Shown here in pieces: positions 16,741 to 25,315 of a DNA stretch of 64,000 nucleotides. The position numbers were made by a program, and so were the translations under genes. Source of the stretch: Calothrix sp. HK-06 (GTDB lineage: Bacteria; Cyanobacteriota; Cyanobacteriia; Cyanobacteriales; Nostocaceae); the NCBI RefSeq assembly GCF_001904745.1, contig NZ_MRCD01000030.1:1-64000 (forward strand), written 5' to 3'. The notes beneath the pieces are model-generated. The model worked only from the letters and a program-made list of their open reading frames with translations, did not search any database and had not been told where the DNA came from. Numbering within the stretch: position 1 is the stretch's first letter; the number at the start of each line of letters is the position of its first letter.

Positions 16741-17439
16741 ATGATTGACCTTTACTACTGGACTACGCCCAATGGACACAAAATTACCATATTTTTAGAA
16801 GAAGTTGAATTACCTTATAACATCATTCCTGTCAATATTGGTAAAGGGGAGCAGTTTAAACCAGAATTTCTAGAAATTGCTCCCAACAATCGTATACCAG
16901 CAATTGTTGACCGCGAACCTGCTGATGGTGGTGAACCCATTTCGATTTTTGAGTCAGGTGCAATACTAGAGTACCTAGCAGACAAAACCGGGAAATTAAT
17001 TCCAGCCAATATTCGAGGTCGTGCGGAAGTGCTGCAATGGCTATTTTGGCAAATGGGGGGACTCGGGCCAATGGCAGGGCAAAATCATCATTTCAATATA
17101 TATGCTCCTGAGAAAATTCCTTACGCAATTAATCGTTATGTCAATGAAACAGGACGTTTATATGCTGTTATGGATAAACGACTGAGTGACCGTGAATTCC
17201 TAGCAGGAGATTATTCAATTGCCGATATTGCCAGCTATCCCTGGATTGTACCTTACTCTCGCCAAGGACAGAAATTAGAAGATTATCCTAACCTGAAACG
17301 CTGGTTTGAAGCAATAAAAGGGCGCCCAGCAACAATTCGAGCTTATGAAAAAGCCGAAGCATTTAATAATGAACAAATAGCTCCTGAACAAGCGCGCGAT
17401 TTATTATTTAATCAATCTGCTACTACTGTGAAACGATAA
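16741..17439 (+). CDS. glutathione S-transferase, YfcG/Nu-class-like
   Basis: A 232-residue cytosolic GST. The thioredoxin-like N-terminal domain (MIDLYYWTTPNGHKITIFLE) holds the TPNG motif with Thr9/Asn11, typical of YfcG/YghU disulfide-bond reductases, and a conserved ESGAILEYLADKTG glutathione-binding segment. The helical domain includes DREFLAGDYSIADIASYPW, the usual hydrophobic core box. It probably reduces disulfides or peroxides using two glutathiones. It stands alone, with an intrinsic terminator about 90 bases downstream. Length is normal for the family. Confidence 0.88.
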   Translation: MIDLYYWTTPNGHKITIFLEEVELPYNIIPVNIGKGEQFKPEFLEIAPNNRIPAIVDREPADGGEPISIFESGAILEYLADKTGKLIPANIRGRAEVLQWLFWQMGGLGPMAGQNHHFNIYAPEKIPYAINRYVNETGRLYAVMDKRLSDREFLAGDYSIADIASYPWIVPYSRQGQKLEDYPNLKRWFEAIKGRPATIRAYEKAEAFNNEQIAPEQARDLLFNQSATTVKR

Positions 17440-17531
17440 ATTCTTCTTTACACCTCTTCTTTGTCCATAGCGCTACCGTGTATACGCATCTTGGCGAAAC
17501 ATACAAAACATTTTTTAATCCTCCGTGCATT

Positions 17532-17554
17532 CCCTCCTTTTAAGGAGGGTTTTG
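17532..17554 (+). terminator. intrinsic terminator after the GST gene
   Basis: CCCTCCTT pairs with AAGGAGGG and is followed by TTTTGT. Clear stem plus T-run. Confidence 0.8.
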
Positions 17555-17680
17555 TATATTAGATAAAACTAGGTCGATGAGCGATGAAAAAAATGACAAT
17601 ATAAGTGATACCAACTGACCGAGATGAACGTATCCGGATTATCAGCGCACGCGAAGCAACAAAACAAGAACGGAGGTTTT

Positions 17681-17956
17681 ATGAAGAAGGAGAATGAAAA
17701 CGAATTGGAAGATGAACTACTTTCTGAATACGACTTTTCTAAAATGGCAGGAGGTGTTAAGGGAAAGTACGTAGAACGCTACAATGCCGGAACCAACCTC
17801 GTATTGCTTGAACCTGATGTAGCAAAGGCGTTTCCAACTGCTGAGTCTGTAAATGAAGCATTACGCTTGTTGATGCAAATTGCTCAACGTCAAACATCTA
17901 TACAAGTAGTAAACAAATCTTCAAGCGACGGTCGTGGCAAATTGAGCGGGTTATAA
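17681..17956 (+). CDS. antitoxin-like small protein without a visible toxin partner
   Basis: 91 residues from the ATG behind GGAGG (six bases). An acidic N-terminus (KKENENELEDELLSEYDFSK) precedes YVERYNAGTNLVLLEPDVAK and SVNEALRLLMQIAQR. The pattern DFSK...GKY...Y..GTN.V.L.PDVA..FP..E.VNEALR is a widespread cyanobacterial small-protein family often treated as type II antitoxin-like. No toxin-sized frame is adjacent on either side. The long upstream extension of the frame has no ribosome-binding site and is not used. Confidence 0.7.
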   Translation: MKKENENELEDELLSEYDFSKMAGGVKGKYVERYNAGTNLVLLEPDVAKAFPTAESVNEALRLLMQIAQRQTSIQVVNKSSSDGRGKLSGL

Positions 17957-18270
17957 ACAGTTTCGCCTTTAACTTTTAGGCCATTGTGTGCGGCAGCGTC
18001 GAACTACGCGGTAATAAATGGGTGCTGCAATATATGCATCAAAATCAATCATAATCCTGTACTCAAAACAGGTTATAACGGGAAAACTCGTTTACGTTCC
18101 TCAGCATGACATAAGTCTAGATTTTACCCGTTTATAGCATATTTACTGCTAAATACGTTCATTAAGCTTTAGCAGCTGCATAAATATGTCATGTACAACC
18201 CTAGATTAACTAATCAACTTTATCCCCATTTTGGGGAGATGGTGGTACACGTGTTTCAAAAGGGGAATTT
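17957..18270. other. intergenic region before the DUF3455 gene
   Basis: No gene seen. Contains a small CCCCATTTTGGGG palindrome near 18225 close to the start of the next gene. The rest is featureless AT-rich sequence. Confidence 0.35.
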
Positions 18271-18816
18271 ATGAATAGTACAAAGGCTTTCGGCTTAATT
18301 TCAGCCACAATGATTTTGACTGCTTTCTCATCTCAACCAACTACAGCGGTTTCGCAATCAAAAATACCTAATAGTTTACAAGTACCAACAAAACAACCTA
18401 TGGTACTCAATGTATTTGCAAAGGGAGTGCAAATTTATGTTTGTAAGGCTTCGGACGCAAACAATCAATATAAATGGACTTTAAAAGCGCCAGATGCAGT
18501 ATTATTTGACTCCAAAACTGGACAGAAACTGGGTACACATTATGCTGGCCCGACTTGGGAAGCATCGGATGGTAGCAAAGTAGTTGGTAAAGTCAAAAAT
18601 CTTGTGCAGGCGCCTAATGTCAAAGATATTCCTTGGTTACTGTTGAGTGCTAAATCTGACATTAAAACTGGTGTATTTAGCAACATTAATTATATCCAAC
18701 GAGTAGATACAGTCGGAGGTCAGGCGCCCGAAGTCGGTTGCGATTCTTCTCATGTAGGTAATGAAGTAAGAGTAAATTATACTGCCAACTATTACTTCTA
18801 TGGTGCTGCACAATAA
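18271..18816 (+). CDS. DUF3455-family secreted protein
   Basis: 181 residues with an N-terminal export signal (about residues 5-27, AFGLISATMILTAFSSQPTT). The mature part matches DUF3455: KGVQIYVCKASDANNQYKW, LKAPDAVLFD, the GPTWEASDGSKVVGKV block, and the end PWLLLSAKSDIK, YIQRVDTVGGQAP, GCDSSHVGNEVRVNYTANY. The family is extracellular or periplasmic with unknown function; two Cys could be paired. AAAAGGGG lies before the ATG. A broken partial copy lies just downstream. Confidence 0.85.
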   Translation: MNSTKAFGLISATMILTAFSSQPTTAVSQSKIPNSLQVPTKQPMVLNVFAKGVQIYVCKASDANNQYKWTLKAPDAVLFDSKTGQKLGTHYAGPTWEASDGSKVVGKVKNLVQAPNVKDIPWLLLSAKSDIKTGVFSNINYIQRVDTVGGQAPEVGCDSSHVGNEVRVNYTANYYFYGAAQ

Positions 18817-18822
18817 CCTTAT

Positions 18823-18903
18823 ATGAAAAATATTTCTTGGTTATTGTTGAGTGCCAAATTTTACATAAATAATGGTGTATTTAGCAATATCAAGAAATAT
18901 TAT
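18823..18903 (+). pseudogene. fragment duplicate of the DUF3455 gene
   Basis: ISWLLLSAKFYINNGVFSNI repeats the segment IPWLLLSAKSDIKTGVFSNI of the gene just upstream, at protein level and largely in DNA. The copy stops where the permease gene begins on the other strand. It is the remains of a tandem paralogue, cut by whatever joined the transporter operon here. Confidence 0.7.
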
Positions 18904-19880
18904 GTTTTCTGTGTGATGCGCTGCTGGAAGATTGCGACCATAAGCAGAAATCCGCCTCGGAGGACGAGCTGCCACCACGGGGTAATAGTTCCCTCAAGGT
19001 TTACCAGGTTGTACATCATTCCCAGCAGAATTACACCAGCAAGCGTTGGAAACACGCTTCCCTGCCCCCCAGAGAGAAACGTTCCTCCCATAACGGTCGC
19101 AGCAATGGCATCCGTTTCCCAACCAAACGCGGCTACAGGCTGACCAGCTCCTAGACGACCTGCGAGAACGACACCCGCAAGCCCTGAAAGCAGACCGCTT
19201 ATTGTGTAGGCTGCAAGCTTGACTCGGTCTGGACTTACGCCCATAAGTCGGGAAGCCTCCTCATTGTCGCCAACAGCGAACATGTGCAAGCCTAATTGGC
19301 TCCTATGTAGCATGAACCAGGCTGCGAAATACAGGAGTGCAACTATAAGCACCGGAGCAGGAATTGGGCCAATAAATCCCCTGCCCAGCCAAACAAGTCC
19401 TGATGCTGTCTCGGATACGGCTATCGACTTCTCCTCAGTAATGCTCAATGCTAACCCACGTGCTGCTGAAGCGGTAAATAACGTCACAACGAATGGCTGA
19501 ATCCTTGCGCGAGACACAAGAAGACCATTTACTAAACCAAACAAGGTGGCGCTTGTAATGCCACCAATAATTGCCACAAAGCTTCCTTGTCCGGCGAGCA
19601 TTGCTGCGACAACACCACCTAGAGCTACGAGGGCGCCCACAGACAGATCAATTCCCCCGCTCAAAATCACGATGGTCATGCCCAGTGCCACTAGAGCGAG
19701 CATACTATTTTGTCGCATGATGTTCATGACGTTAAGAGGCGTCAGGAAGGTTTCATAACGAAACGATGCAAAAATAGCCAAACCAAAGAGCAAAAGCAGC
19801 ACGCCCTGCTTTGTAAGGAACTTCGTTCCGTGCTTCGTAAGGCGCCTTGAAGTAAGTGCAAGAAACCTTGTGGCAGCCAT
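18900..19880 (-). CDS. yjfF: sugar ABC transporter permease, YjfF-like
   Basis: A 326-residue integral membrane protein of the BPD_transp_2 (RbsC) family, with about eight to ten helices and the conserved segment SGGIDLSVGALVALGGVVAA. GDNEEASRLMGVSPDRVK is the cytoplasmic coupling loop that touches the ATPase. The operon has two different permeases, one SBP and one double ATPase, the arrangement of the galactofuranose importer YtfQRT-YjfF of E. coli. As the second permease it corresponds to YjfF. It starts 6 bases after the other permease gene. Confidence 0.82.
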   Translation of the reverse strand: MAATRFLALTSRRLTKHGTKFLTKQGVLLLLFGLAIFASFRYETFLTPLNVMNIMRQNSMLALVALGMTIVILSGGIDLSVGALVALGGVVAAMLAGQGSFVAIIGGITSATLFGLVNGLLVSRARIQPFVVTLFTASAARGLALSITEEKSIAVSETASGLVWLGRGFIGPIPAPVLIVALLYFAAWFMLHRSQLGLHMFAVGDNEEASRLMGVSPDRVKLAAYTISGLLSGLAGVVLAGRLGAGQPVAAFGWETDAIAATVMGGTFLSGGQGSVFPTLAGVILLGMMYNLVNLEGTITPWWQLVLRGGFLLMVAIFQQRITQKT

Positions 19881-19886
19881 AAAACC

Positions 19887-20834
19887 TTAAACCTCCCTAG
19901 AACGTTGGAGAAAAACGGCGAAAAGAATGATTACAGATTTCAAAACCAATGACCAAGTAAACGGGATGAGGAGCATGTTGAAGCTTGTAGAAATCACCTG
20001 CATAATTAAGGCGCCCACAACAGTTCCAAGCACATTTGCACGACCACCAGAGAAGGGCGTGCCGCCAACAACAACGGCTGCAATGGCATCGAATTCCGCG
20101 TTAACACCAATTTTGCTGGGGTCGCCCATGCTGAGTCTCGCCGTTTCAATAAGCCCAGCTAGTCCAGCGAGCAGGGCGCTAATCATATAGATAATATATT
20201 TCACGCGCTCTGCACGGATGCCTGCAAGCCGTGCCGCTGCCTCGTTGCCGCCGACTGCAACAATATGGCGCCCAAAAAGCGTAAAACGAATACAGAAGAT
20301 AGCTGCTGCGATAACAATAAGCGCGATTACAACCTGAATAGGAATGGCGCCGAGATAGCCTTTTCCAAGCGCTTCAAACGTGGGATTGGTAAAGGGAACA
20401 AGCTGACCATCCCCAATGACCTGAGCTATCCCACGCCAGATGATGAGAGCCGCTAAGGTGGCAATTAAAGGTTCCAGTGAGAGACGTGAGATCAGAAAGC
20501 CGTTGAGAAATCCAACTAACAAGGCGCCTGCCAAAGCAACTGGGATAGCAATTAAAATCCCGTGATTAATAAGTAATGCCACAATAACTGAAACTAATGC
20601 CATAGTGGAGCCAACGGTGAGGTCGATACCACGTGAGGCAATAGCAAATGTCATCCCCACGGCAATGATCATTGTCGTAGACACCTGGAGCAACATATTT
20701 AGGGTGTTGCTAATTGTAGCGAAACGCGGAGTAAAGATGGCGTTTGCAACATAAAGAATGAGGAGTGCCACAGGGGCGCCAAAGTTTGGGTTCCATAAAG
20801 TTCTCCAACTAGAAGCACGCTTCTTGGTTTTCAT
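19887..20834 (-). CDS. ytfT: sugar ABC transporter permease, YtfT-like
   Basis: 315 residues, BPD_transp_2 family. It shows ASRGIDLTVGSTMALVSVIV and the coupling loop VGGNEAAARLAGIRAERVKY, then GGTPFSGGRANVLGTVVGAL. Its start overlaps the end of the ATPase gene by four bases (ATGA), so they are translated together. It forms a heterodimeric channel with the next gene's product. The operon is richer in GC than its surroundings yet carries many native-type GGCGCC sites. Confidence 0.85.
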   Translation of the reverse strand: MKTKKRASSWRTLWNPNFGAPVALLILYVANAIFTPRFATISNTLNMLLQVSTTMIIAVGMTFAIASRGIDLTVGSTMALVSVIVALLINHGILIAIPVALAGALLVGFLNGFLISRLSLEPLIATLAALIIWRGIAQVIGDGQLVPFTNPTFEALGKGYLGAIPIQVVIALIVIAAAIFCIRFTLFGRHIVAVGGNEAAARLAGIRAERVKYIIYMISALLAGLAGLIETARLSMGDPSKIGVNAEFDAIAAVVVGGTPFSGGRANVLGTVVGALIMQVISTSFNMLLIPFTWSLVLKSVIILFAVFLQRSREV

Positions 20835-22360
20835 TGCTCAATTTTTCCCTCCGCCATTACGTGCAGAATTGTCTTTATGTTCTTCTGCTCGCCACTAAGT
20901 TGAGCAACTGAGCGCCCGTCACGCAAGACGACAACACGCTGTGAACCTTCAACAAGTTCTTCCACTTCTGATGAAATCATAAGAACCCCAAGACCTTGCT
21001 TTGCCAGTTCAGCGATGAGCCTTTGAATCTCGCCCTTTGCACCAACGTCGATACCGCGAGTCGGTTCGTCGAGGATAAGAAGTTTCGTATTCTGGCACAG
21101 CCATCGCGCGAGAAGGACTTTTTGCTGATTGCCGCCTGAAAGTTCGTAGATTTTCTGTTCAGCACTAGCCGCCTTAATGCCAAGACGCTGCATGAAGCAG
21201 GTGACAAGTTCGTTTTGTCGTTTTCTGTCAACAATACCCCATCGCGTCAAAGAGGGCAGGGCGGCGAGCGTAAGGTTTTCGCGCACCGAAAGCTCAGGGA
21301 TAATACCGTCCGCCTTACGGTCTTCTGAAAGGAAAGCCATGCCCACATCAATGGCATCATGCGGACTACGCACTTCTATAAGTTTACCTTCAAGTTTTAC
21401 GGTTCCTGAGTCAAGTGGTTCAGCCCCAAATAGCGCGCGTGCCGTTTCGCTGCGACCAGAACCAAGCAAACCTGCAAGCCCAACGATTTCGCCATGCTGC
21501 ACTTCAATAGAAATACCTGAGAGTCGGTTCTGATATTTGAGAGCTTCCGCTTGTAGCAACATTCCCCCTTCTGCTACGTTTTGCGGTTCTGCTGCGAACG
21601 CCGTGACTCCTTTGCTCACCTCACTTGGTTTGCGACCTAGCATATGACAGACGAGATCCAAACGATTGAGCGTTTTCAGTGACTGCGTTATAATATTGCG
21701 CCCATCACGTAGAACTGTCACGCGGTCGCACACGGCATAGAGTTCTTCAAAACGGTGGCTGACGTAAATTATAGATGTCCCTTCCGATTTTAGTGTACGC
21801 ATTACATCAAAAAGAACAGAAACCTCGCTTTCTGTAAGCGAACTTGTAGGTTCATCAAGGATAAGTATCCGCGCTCCAAAAGATATAGCACGCGCGATAG
21901 CCACCATTTGGCGATGGGCAATATTGAGCGAACTAACCACCGAGCGCGGGTTGATATCCAACCCCAGCCGTGCCAGTATCTCCGCCGCCTCATTATTCAT
22001 GCGTTGTCTATCAATAATGCCGAAACGATGTGGTTCCCTGCCAAGAAAAATATTCTCAGCAACGGTTCGGAAACCCACGAGATTAATTTCCTGGTAGACA
22101 GCTACAATGCCCACAGCCTGAGCTTCGGTTGGATTCTGAAATGCAACACGACCCATAGCGTACTCGATGAGACCCGAATCTCGCCGATACGCTCCTGTAA
22201 TGATTTTAATAAGCGTCGATTTGCCGGCGCCGTTCTCGCCAACCAGCGCATGAATCTCGCCTGCCAAGAGTTCAAAATCAACGCCCTGAAGCGCGGGCAC
22301 AAAAGAAAAACTTTTCTTTATGTCCCTCATGTGCAGGACAGTTCGAGTCGCCTGATTCAT
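20831..22360 (-). CDS. ytfR: sugar ABC transporter, duplicated ATPase, YtfR-like
   Basis: 509 residues with two ABC domains. The first has Walker A GENGAGKST, the signature-like LNIAHRQ and Walker B ILILDEPTSSL. The second has a degenerate P-loop (GLLGSGRSET) and an intact LSGGNQQK with LLILDEPTRGID. This asymmetry is normal for RbsA/YtfR/MglA-type sugar ATPases. It powers the two permeases encoded downstream. The substrate-binding protein gene lies 340 bases upstream on the same strand, separated by repeats. Confidence 0.88.
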   Translation of the reverse strand: MNQATRTVLHMRDIKKSFSFVPALQGVDFELLAGEIHALVGENGAGKSTLIKIITGAYRRDSGLIEYAMGRVAFQNPTEAQAVGIVAVYQEINLVGFRTVAENIFLGREPHRFGIIDRQRMNNEAAEILARLGLDINPRSVVSSLNIAHRQMVAIARAISFGARILILDEPTSSLTESEVSVLFDVMRTLKSEGTSIIYVSHRFEELYAVCDRVTVLRDGRNIITQSLKTLNRLDLVCHMLGRKPSEVSKGVTAFAAEPQNVAEGGMLLQAEALKYQNRLSGISIEVQHGEIVGLAGLLGSGRSETARALFGAEPLDSGTVKLEGKLIEVRSPHDAIDVGMAFLSEDRKADGIIPELSVRENLTLAALPSLTRWGIVDRKRQNELVTCFMQRLGIKAASAEQKIYELSGGNQQKVLLARWLCQNTKLLILDEPTRGIDVGAKGEIQRLIAELAKQGLGVLMISSEVEELVEGSQRVVVLRDGRSVAQLSGEQKNIKTILHVMAEGKIEQ

Positions 22361-22491
22361 CAGAGCTACCTATACTAGAAAGCCTTCACGCCATACTTCC
22401 TGGCCTATTTTTTCTCGTCAACATCGCTATTTATCTATATTAGAATAGAAACTACCTAGTGATCTGTTTCATTAAATATGATGAGTGAGCT

Positions 22492-22664
22492 TGCAACGGA
22501 TACAACGGATGTAACGGATAAGTTATTTGTTACAAACAATTTTTTGCTTTATAAAATCAACTATCCCTTCGGGTTCGCCAGTCCGCTCCGACGCTAAACC
22601 CGCCTGTGCGGCTGGACTCACCGCCAAGTGGTCTCACCGTTACATCCGTTCATCATTCGTTGCC
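22492..22664. repeat. inverted-repeat element with AACGGAT/ATCCGTT units
   Basis: The left arm has GCAACGGATACAACGGATG and TAACGGAT; the right arm has CCGTTACATCCGTT and CATTCGTTGCC, inverted relative to the left. The interior includes a GTTCGCCAGTCCGC ... GCGGCTGGACTC inverted segment. The same units recur at 30.37, 40.06 and 55.69 kb. It looks like a non-coding MITE-like element, inserted between the binding-protein gene and the ATPase gene of one operon. Confidence 0.65.
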
Positions 22665-22700
22665 AATATTCTTGCCAACCAAAACTATTGATATGAACCA

Positions 22701-23702
22701 TTAGTATGCTTCATGCACAAAATCCTTGGCGTTGGTCACGTCAAAGAGTCTATCCTTGAGAATGATTCTAGGAGGAATTTTTTCGCCAGTAAAATACTTT
22801 TCCATTGTGGCGAAAGCAAGTGGACCAAAGCGCGGGTTTGACTCAACACTCACCCCAAGCTCGCCCCTCATAATCGCCTCAAGCGCGGTCTTCTGACCAT
22901 CGATTGAACCGACCATTACATCTACGCCTGGTTTCATGCCTGCTGATTTGAGAGCTTGGATGGCGCCTAATGCCATTTCGTCGTTATGAGCATAAACTGC
23001 GGTGATGTTGGAACCCTTAGCCTGAATAATGTTTTCCATTACCCTCTGGGCCGCAGCCCGTGAAAAATCCGCCGTCTGCGTGGCGATAATCTTCATATTG
23101 GGATAACTGCTGATGGCATCGCGAAACCCCTTAGCTCGATCTATTGCGACCGACGACCCTGCCGTTCCGGTGAGTTCCACAATTGATGCCTTGCCGCCAG
23201 TTGCCTTAGCCAACCAAGAGCCAACACGGCGCCCTTGCGCTCGGAAATCTGACCCTAGAAAGCTAACAAAGTGTTTACCTGGTTTTCCCGCAGCTTCACG
23301 GTCAATGAGAAACACTGGTATTTTTGCCGCCCTCGCGGCTTCAAGAGCAGGTGTAAGACCCTGATACTCGCGTGGTACTAGGAATATAGCATCAACTTGC
23401 CGTGCGATTAAATCCTCAATGTCAGAGAACTGCTTTGACGTTTGCCCCTGAGCGTCCGTCATTAAGAAATCATAAGTTTTCTTACGCTTGGCAGCTTCCT
23501 CTTTAATACTATTCGTTTCGGCAACGCGCCAAGAGCCGATATTCTCCGTCTGCGAAAATCCGATAATCTTTTTCGTTTTCTCGCGCACGCAACCAGACAA
23601 CGATAAAGCCACAACGCTAATCGCAACATAGGCGCCAAATACCAAGAACCTTGATATATAGACTCGAACACAATCACCTTCAAAACAAGTTTGATTCTTC
23701 AT
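22701..23702 (-). CDS. ytfQ: sugar ABC transporter substrate-binding lipoprotein, YtfQ-like
   Basis: 333 residues. The N-terminal helix ends in a lipobox (SLSGC, Cys about 38), so it is a lipoprotein. The mature part resembles E. coli YtfQ throughout: IGFSQTENIGSWRVAETNSI, QVDAIFLVPREYQGLTPALE, VFLIDREAAGK, VELTGTAGSSVAIDRAKGF, VYAHNDEMALGAIQALKSAG, GSIDGQKTALEAI. YtfQ binds galactofuranose; the ligand here is predicted from similarity only. A predicted extra N-terminus before the helix (MKNQTCFEGDC) is unusual, and a later start is possible. Confidence 0.87.
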   Translation of the reverse strand: MKNQTCFEGDCVRVYISRFLVFGAYVAISVVALSLSGCVREKTKKIIGFSQTENIGSWRVAETNSIKEEAAKRKKTYDFLMTDAQGQTSKQFSDIEDLIARQVDAIFLVPREYQGLTPALEAARAAKIPVFLIDREAAGKPGKHFVSFLGSDFRAQGRRVGSWLAKATGGKASIVELTGTAGSSVAIDRAKGFRDAISSYPNMKIIATQTADFSRAAAQRVMENIIQAKGSNITAVYAHNDEMALGAIQALKSAGMKPGVDVMVGSIDGQKTALEAIMRGELGVSVESNPRFGPLAFATMEKYFTGEKIPPRIILKDRLFDVTNAKDFVHEAY

Positions 23703-23795
23703 AGCCGGAACAAGACTAAAGATTAAAAACTCTTATAAAATATACTTTTAACTTAAAAATATAAGTGCCATTTTTGGGGATAATATTTATTATAC

Positions 23796-24587
23796 TTATT
23801 CTAAAAAAGATAAGGGATTGCTCATATTTTCGGCAAAACTAAGAATACCACGGTCGCGATGAGAGTAAATTAATTTACCTTGAGAATCAAATAGAAAAGT
23901 TCCTCCGCGTTGTGTCAAATAAGATGAATCTGGGACATAAGTATTCCAGTTGCTCAAAACTTCCGTCATGTTTTGCAGACGCAAGGTTGCTAGTTCAAAA
24001 GGACGCTGAAAATCTTTTCCTCCAGCAGCTTTGAAAAACGAACCTTTTATTGGTGGTAAAGGTGTATTTTTTACAACTTCCTCATCAGCAATTAACTGAG
24101 GAGCTTTTCTGTCACCTTTATAACCTCGAAAAACTTCCTTCAAAGTTCCGGGACTACCAATGCCAGCACACATTAGCATTAAATTCAACCAAGCTTTTTG
24201 TGACGATGATAGCAGTGGAAATTGTACAGTTAAACCGCGATAAAGCCCTAAAAGAGTATGTATTTCAGCTGTTGCATCCACAAACAGCCATTCAGTAGGA
24301 AATTTCGTATATTCACAAAACTTAATACCAGAATTGCGGTCTCCAATTCCAATTGCGCGAATTGTGATTCCTCTTGAAGAAAGCTTTTCTTGTTCTCTTC
24401 GCAACCACCAAGCATATTCTAAATTATCAAAATCTCCCAACTGCGACCAAATAAGTACAAGCAACTGTGAAGCATTTGAACAACCATCTAAAACGGGTTT
24501 AATCTCTCCATCGCTAACTCGCAAGCGTTGAGTTTGAGTCAAAATTGAGTAAATATCTGGAGAATTGTCGCGTGTTTGGGTATTCAT
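23796..24587 (-). CDS. peroxiredoxin-like (AhpC/TSA-fold) protein without the catalytic Cys
   Basis: 263 residues. The fold pattern of AhpC/TSA_2 or PRXL2-type proteins is visible: SQLLVLIWSQLGDFDNLEYA, ITIRAIGIGDRNSGIKFCEY, WLFVDATAEIHTLLGLYRGL, and a late GGTFLFDSQGKLIYSHRDRG. The place where FxPxC would hold the peroxidatic cysteine reads IWSQLGDFDN, so thiol peroxidase chemistry is unlikely at that site. One Cys (in KFCEYTKF) remains further on. The role is unknown. It is separated from the sugar transporter by a short AT-rich gap. Confidence 0.72.
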   Translation of the reverse strand: MNTQTRDNSPDIYSILTQTQRLRVSDGEIKPVLDGCSNASQLLVLIWSQLGDFDNLEYAWWLRREQEKLSSRGITIRAIGIGDRNSGIKFCEYTKFPTEWLFVDATAEIHTLLGLYRGLTVQFPLLSSSQKAWLNLMLMCAGIGSPGTLKEVFRGYKGDRKAPQLIADEEVVKNTPLPPIKGSFFKAAGGKDFQRPFELATLRLQNMTEVLSNWNTYVPDSSYLTQRGGTFLFDSQGKLIYSHRDRGILSFAENMSNPLSFLE

Positions 24588-24684
24588 TTAGGTGGAAGCA
24601 ATAATCTTGATGTTAGTGGCTATTAATATTTTAATCAAACCAGGCACCCGTCAAGACTATCACTTTTTACAACACAACCGTAAT

Positions 24685-25143
24685 TCACAACCAGCGACGC
24701 ACTCTCGTCTTGTAGTGCAGGTATTCCGAGCCGAATTTACGCTCCAAGTAAATCTCTTCGCGCTTAACGACTCCGATTTGCATAATAACTAAAAGGGGCA
24801 ACAATAACAACAAGGCCCAGAGCGCGCTAAATAGTAAAGCAATGCCGATATAAAGCAGCGTCAAAGACAAATAAATTGGGTTACGGCTCAAACTAAAAAC
24901 TCCGTCCGATACAATTGCCGTTGTCGGCTGTGAAGGGTTAATCGTCGTGTGCGCGCGGTTCATCGACCGAAAAGCTGAAATCGTTATTAATCCCGCGCAA
25001 ATAATCGCCAACGTTCCCAAAAGCAGTGTTACCGAGCGCGGCAGAAAGTCGATTGGAAAAACAAAATTGAGGAATAATCCTATTAATAATATTCCAGCGT
25101 AGAGTGCTGGTAGAAAAGCAATTACTCCGGGGTTGTCCGACAT
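24685..25143 (-). CDS. isoprenylcysteine carboxyl-methyltransferase-like membrane protein
   Basis: About 152 residues from MSDNPGVIAF (a start four codons earlier is possible). Four to five hydrophobic helices and the ICMT/PEMT signature SDGVFSLSRNPIYLSLTLLYIG with EEIYLERKFGSEYLHYKTRV mark an integral-membrane SAM-dependent methyltransferase. The substrate in bacteria is usually unknown; lipids or small hydrophobic acids are candidates. A MarR-type palindrome lies about 90 bases upstream, linking it to the DevBCA exporter and Fe-S genes upstream. Confidence 0.82.
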   Translation of the reverse strand: MSDNPGVIAFLPALYAGILLIGLFLNFVFPIDFLPRSVTLLLGTLAIICAGLITISAFRSMNRAHTTINPSQPTTAIVSDGVFSLSRNPIYLSLTLLYIGIALLFSALWALLLLLPLLVIMQIGVVKREEIYLERKFGSEYLHYKTRVRRWL

Positions 25144-25234
25144 TTTTTCTTCCATTATAACTTACCTTTTTGTAATTTTTTTTGGAATAATGCTGAGAGA
25201 GTTTTTATTAGCGCGAGCGGAATTACATGATTTT

Positions 25235-25250
25235 GAGTGTATATGCACTT
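25235..25250 (-). promoter_or_regulatory. MarR-type operator upstream of the methyltransferase gene
   Basis: GAGTGTATATGCACTT, an imperfect palindrome followed by ATTTTG. It matches the palindromes before devB and before marR (AAGTGTAxATACACTT core). Confidence 0.6.
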
Positions 25251-25315
25251 ATTTTGAAATGTCAAGAGGCGCCGTGAAGTAGATACAGGTGCCAGTGTTA
25301 ATGTGTTAGCAGTTA

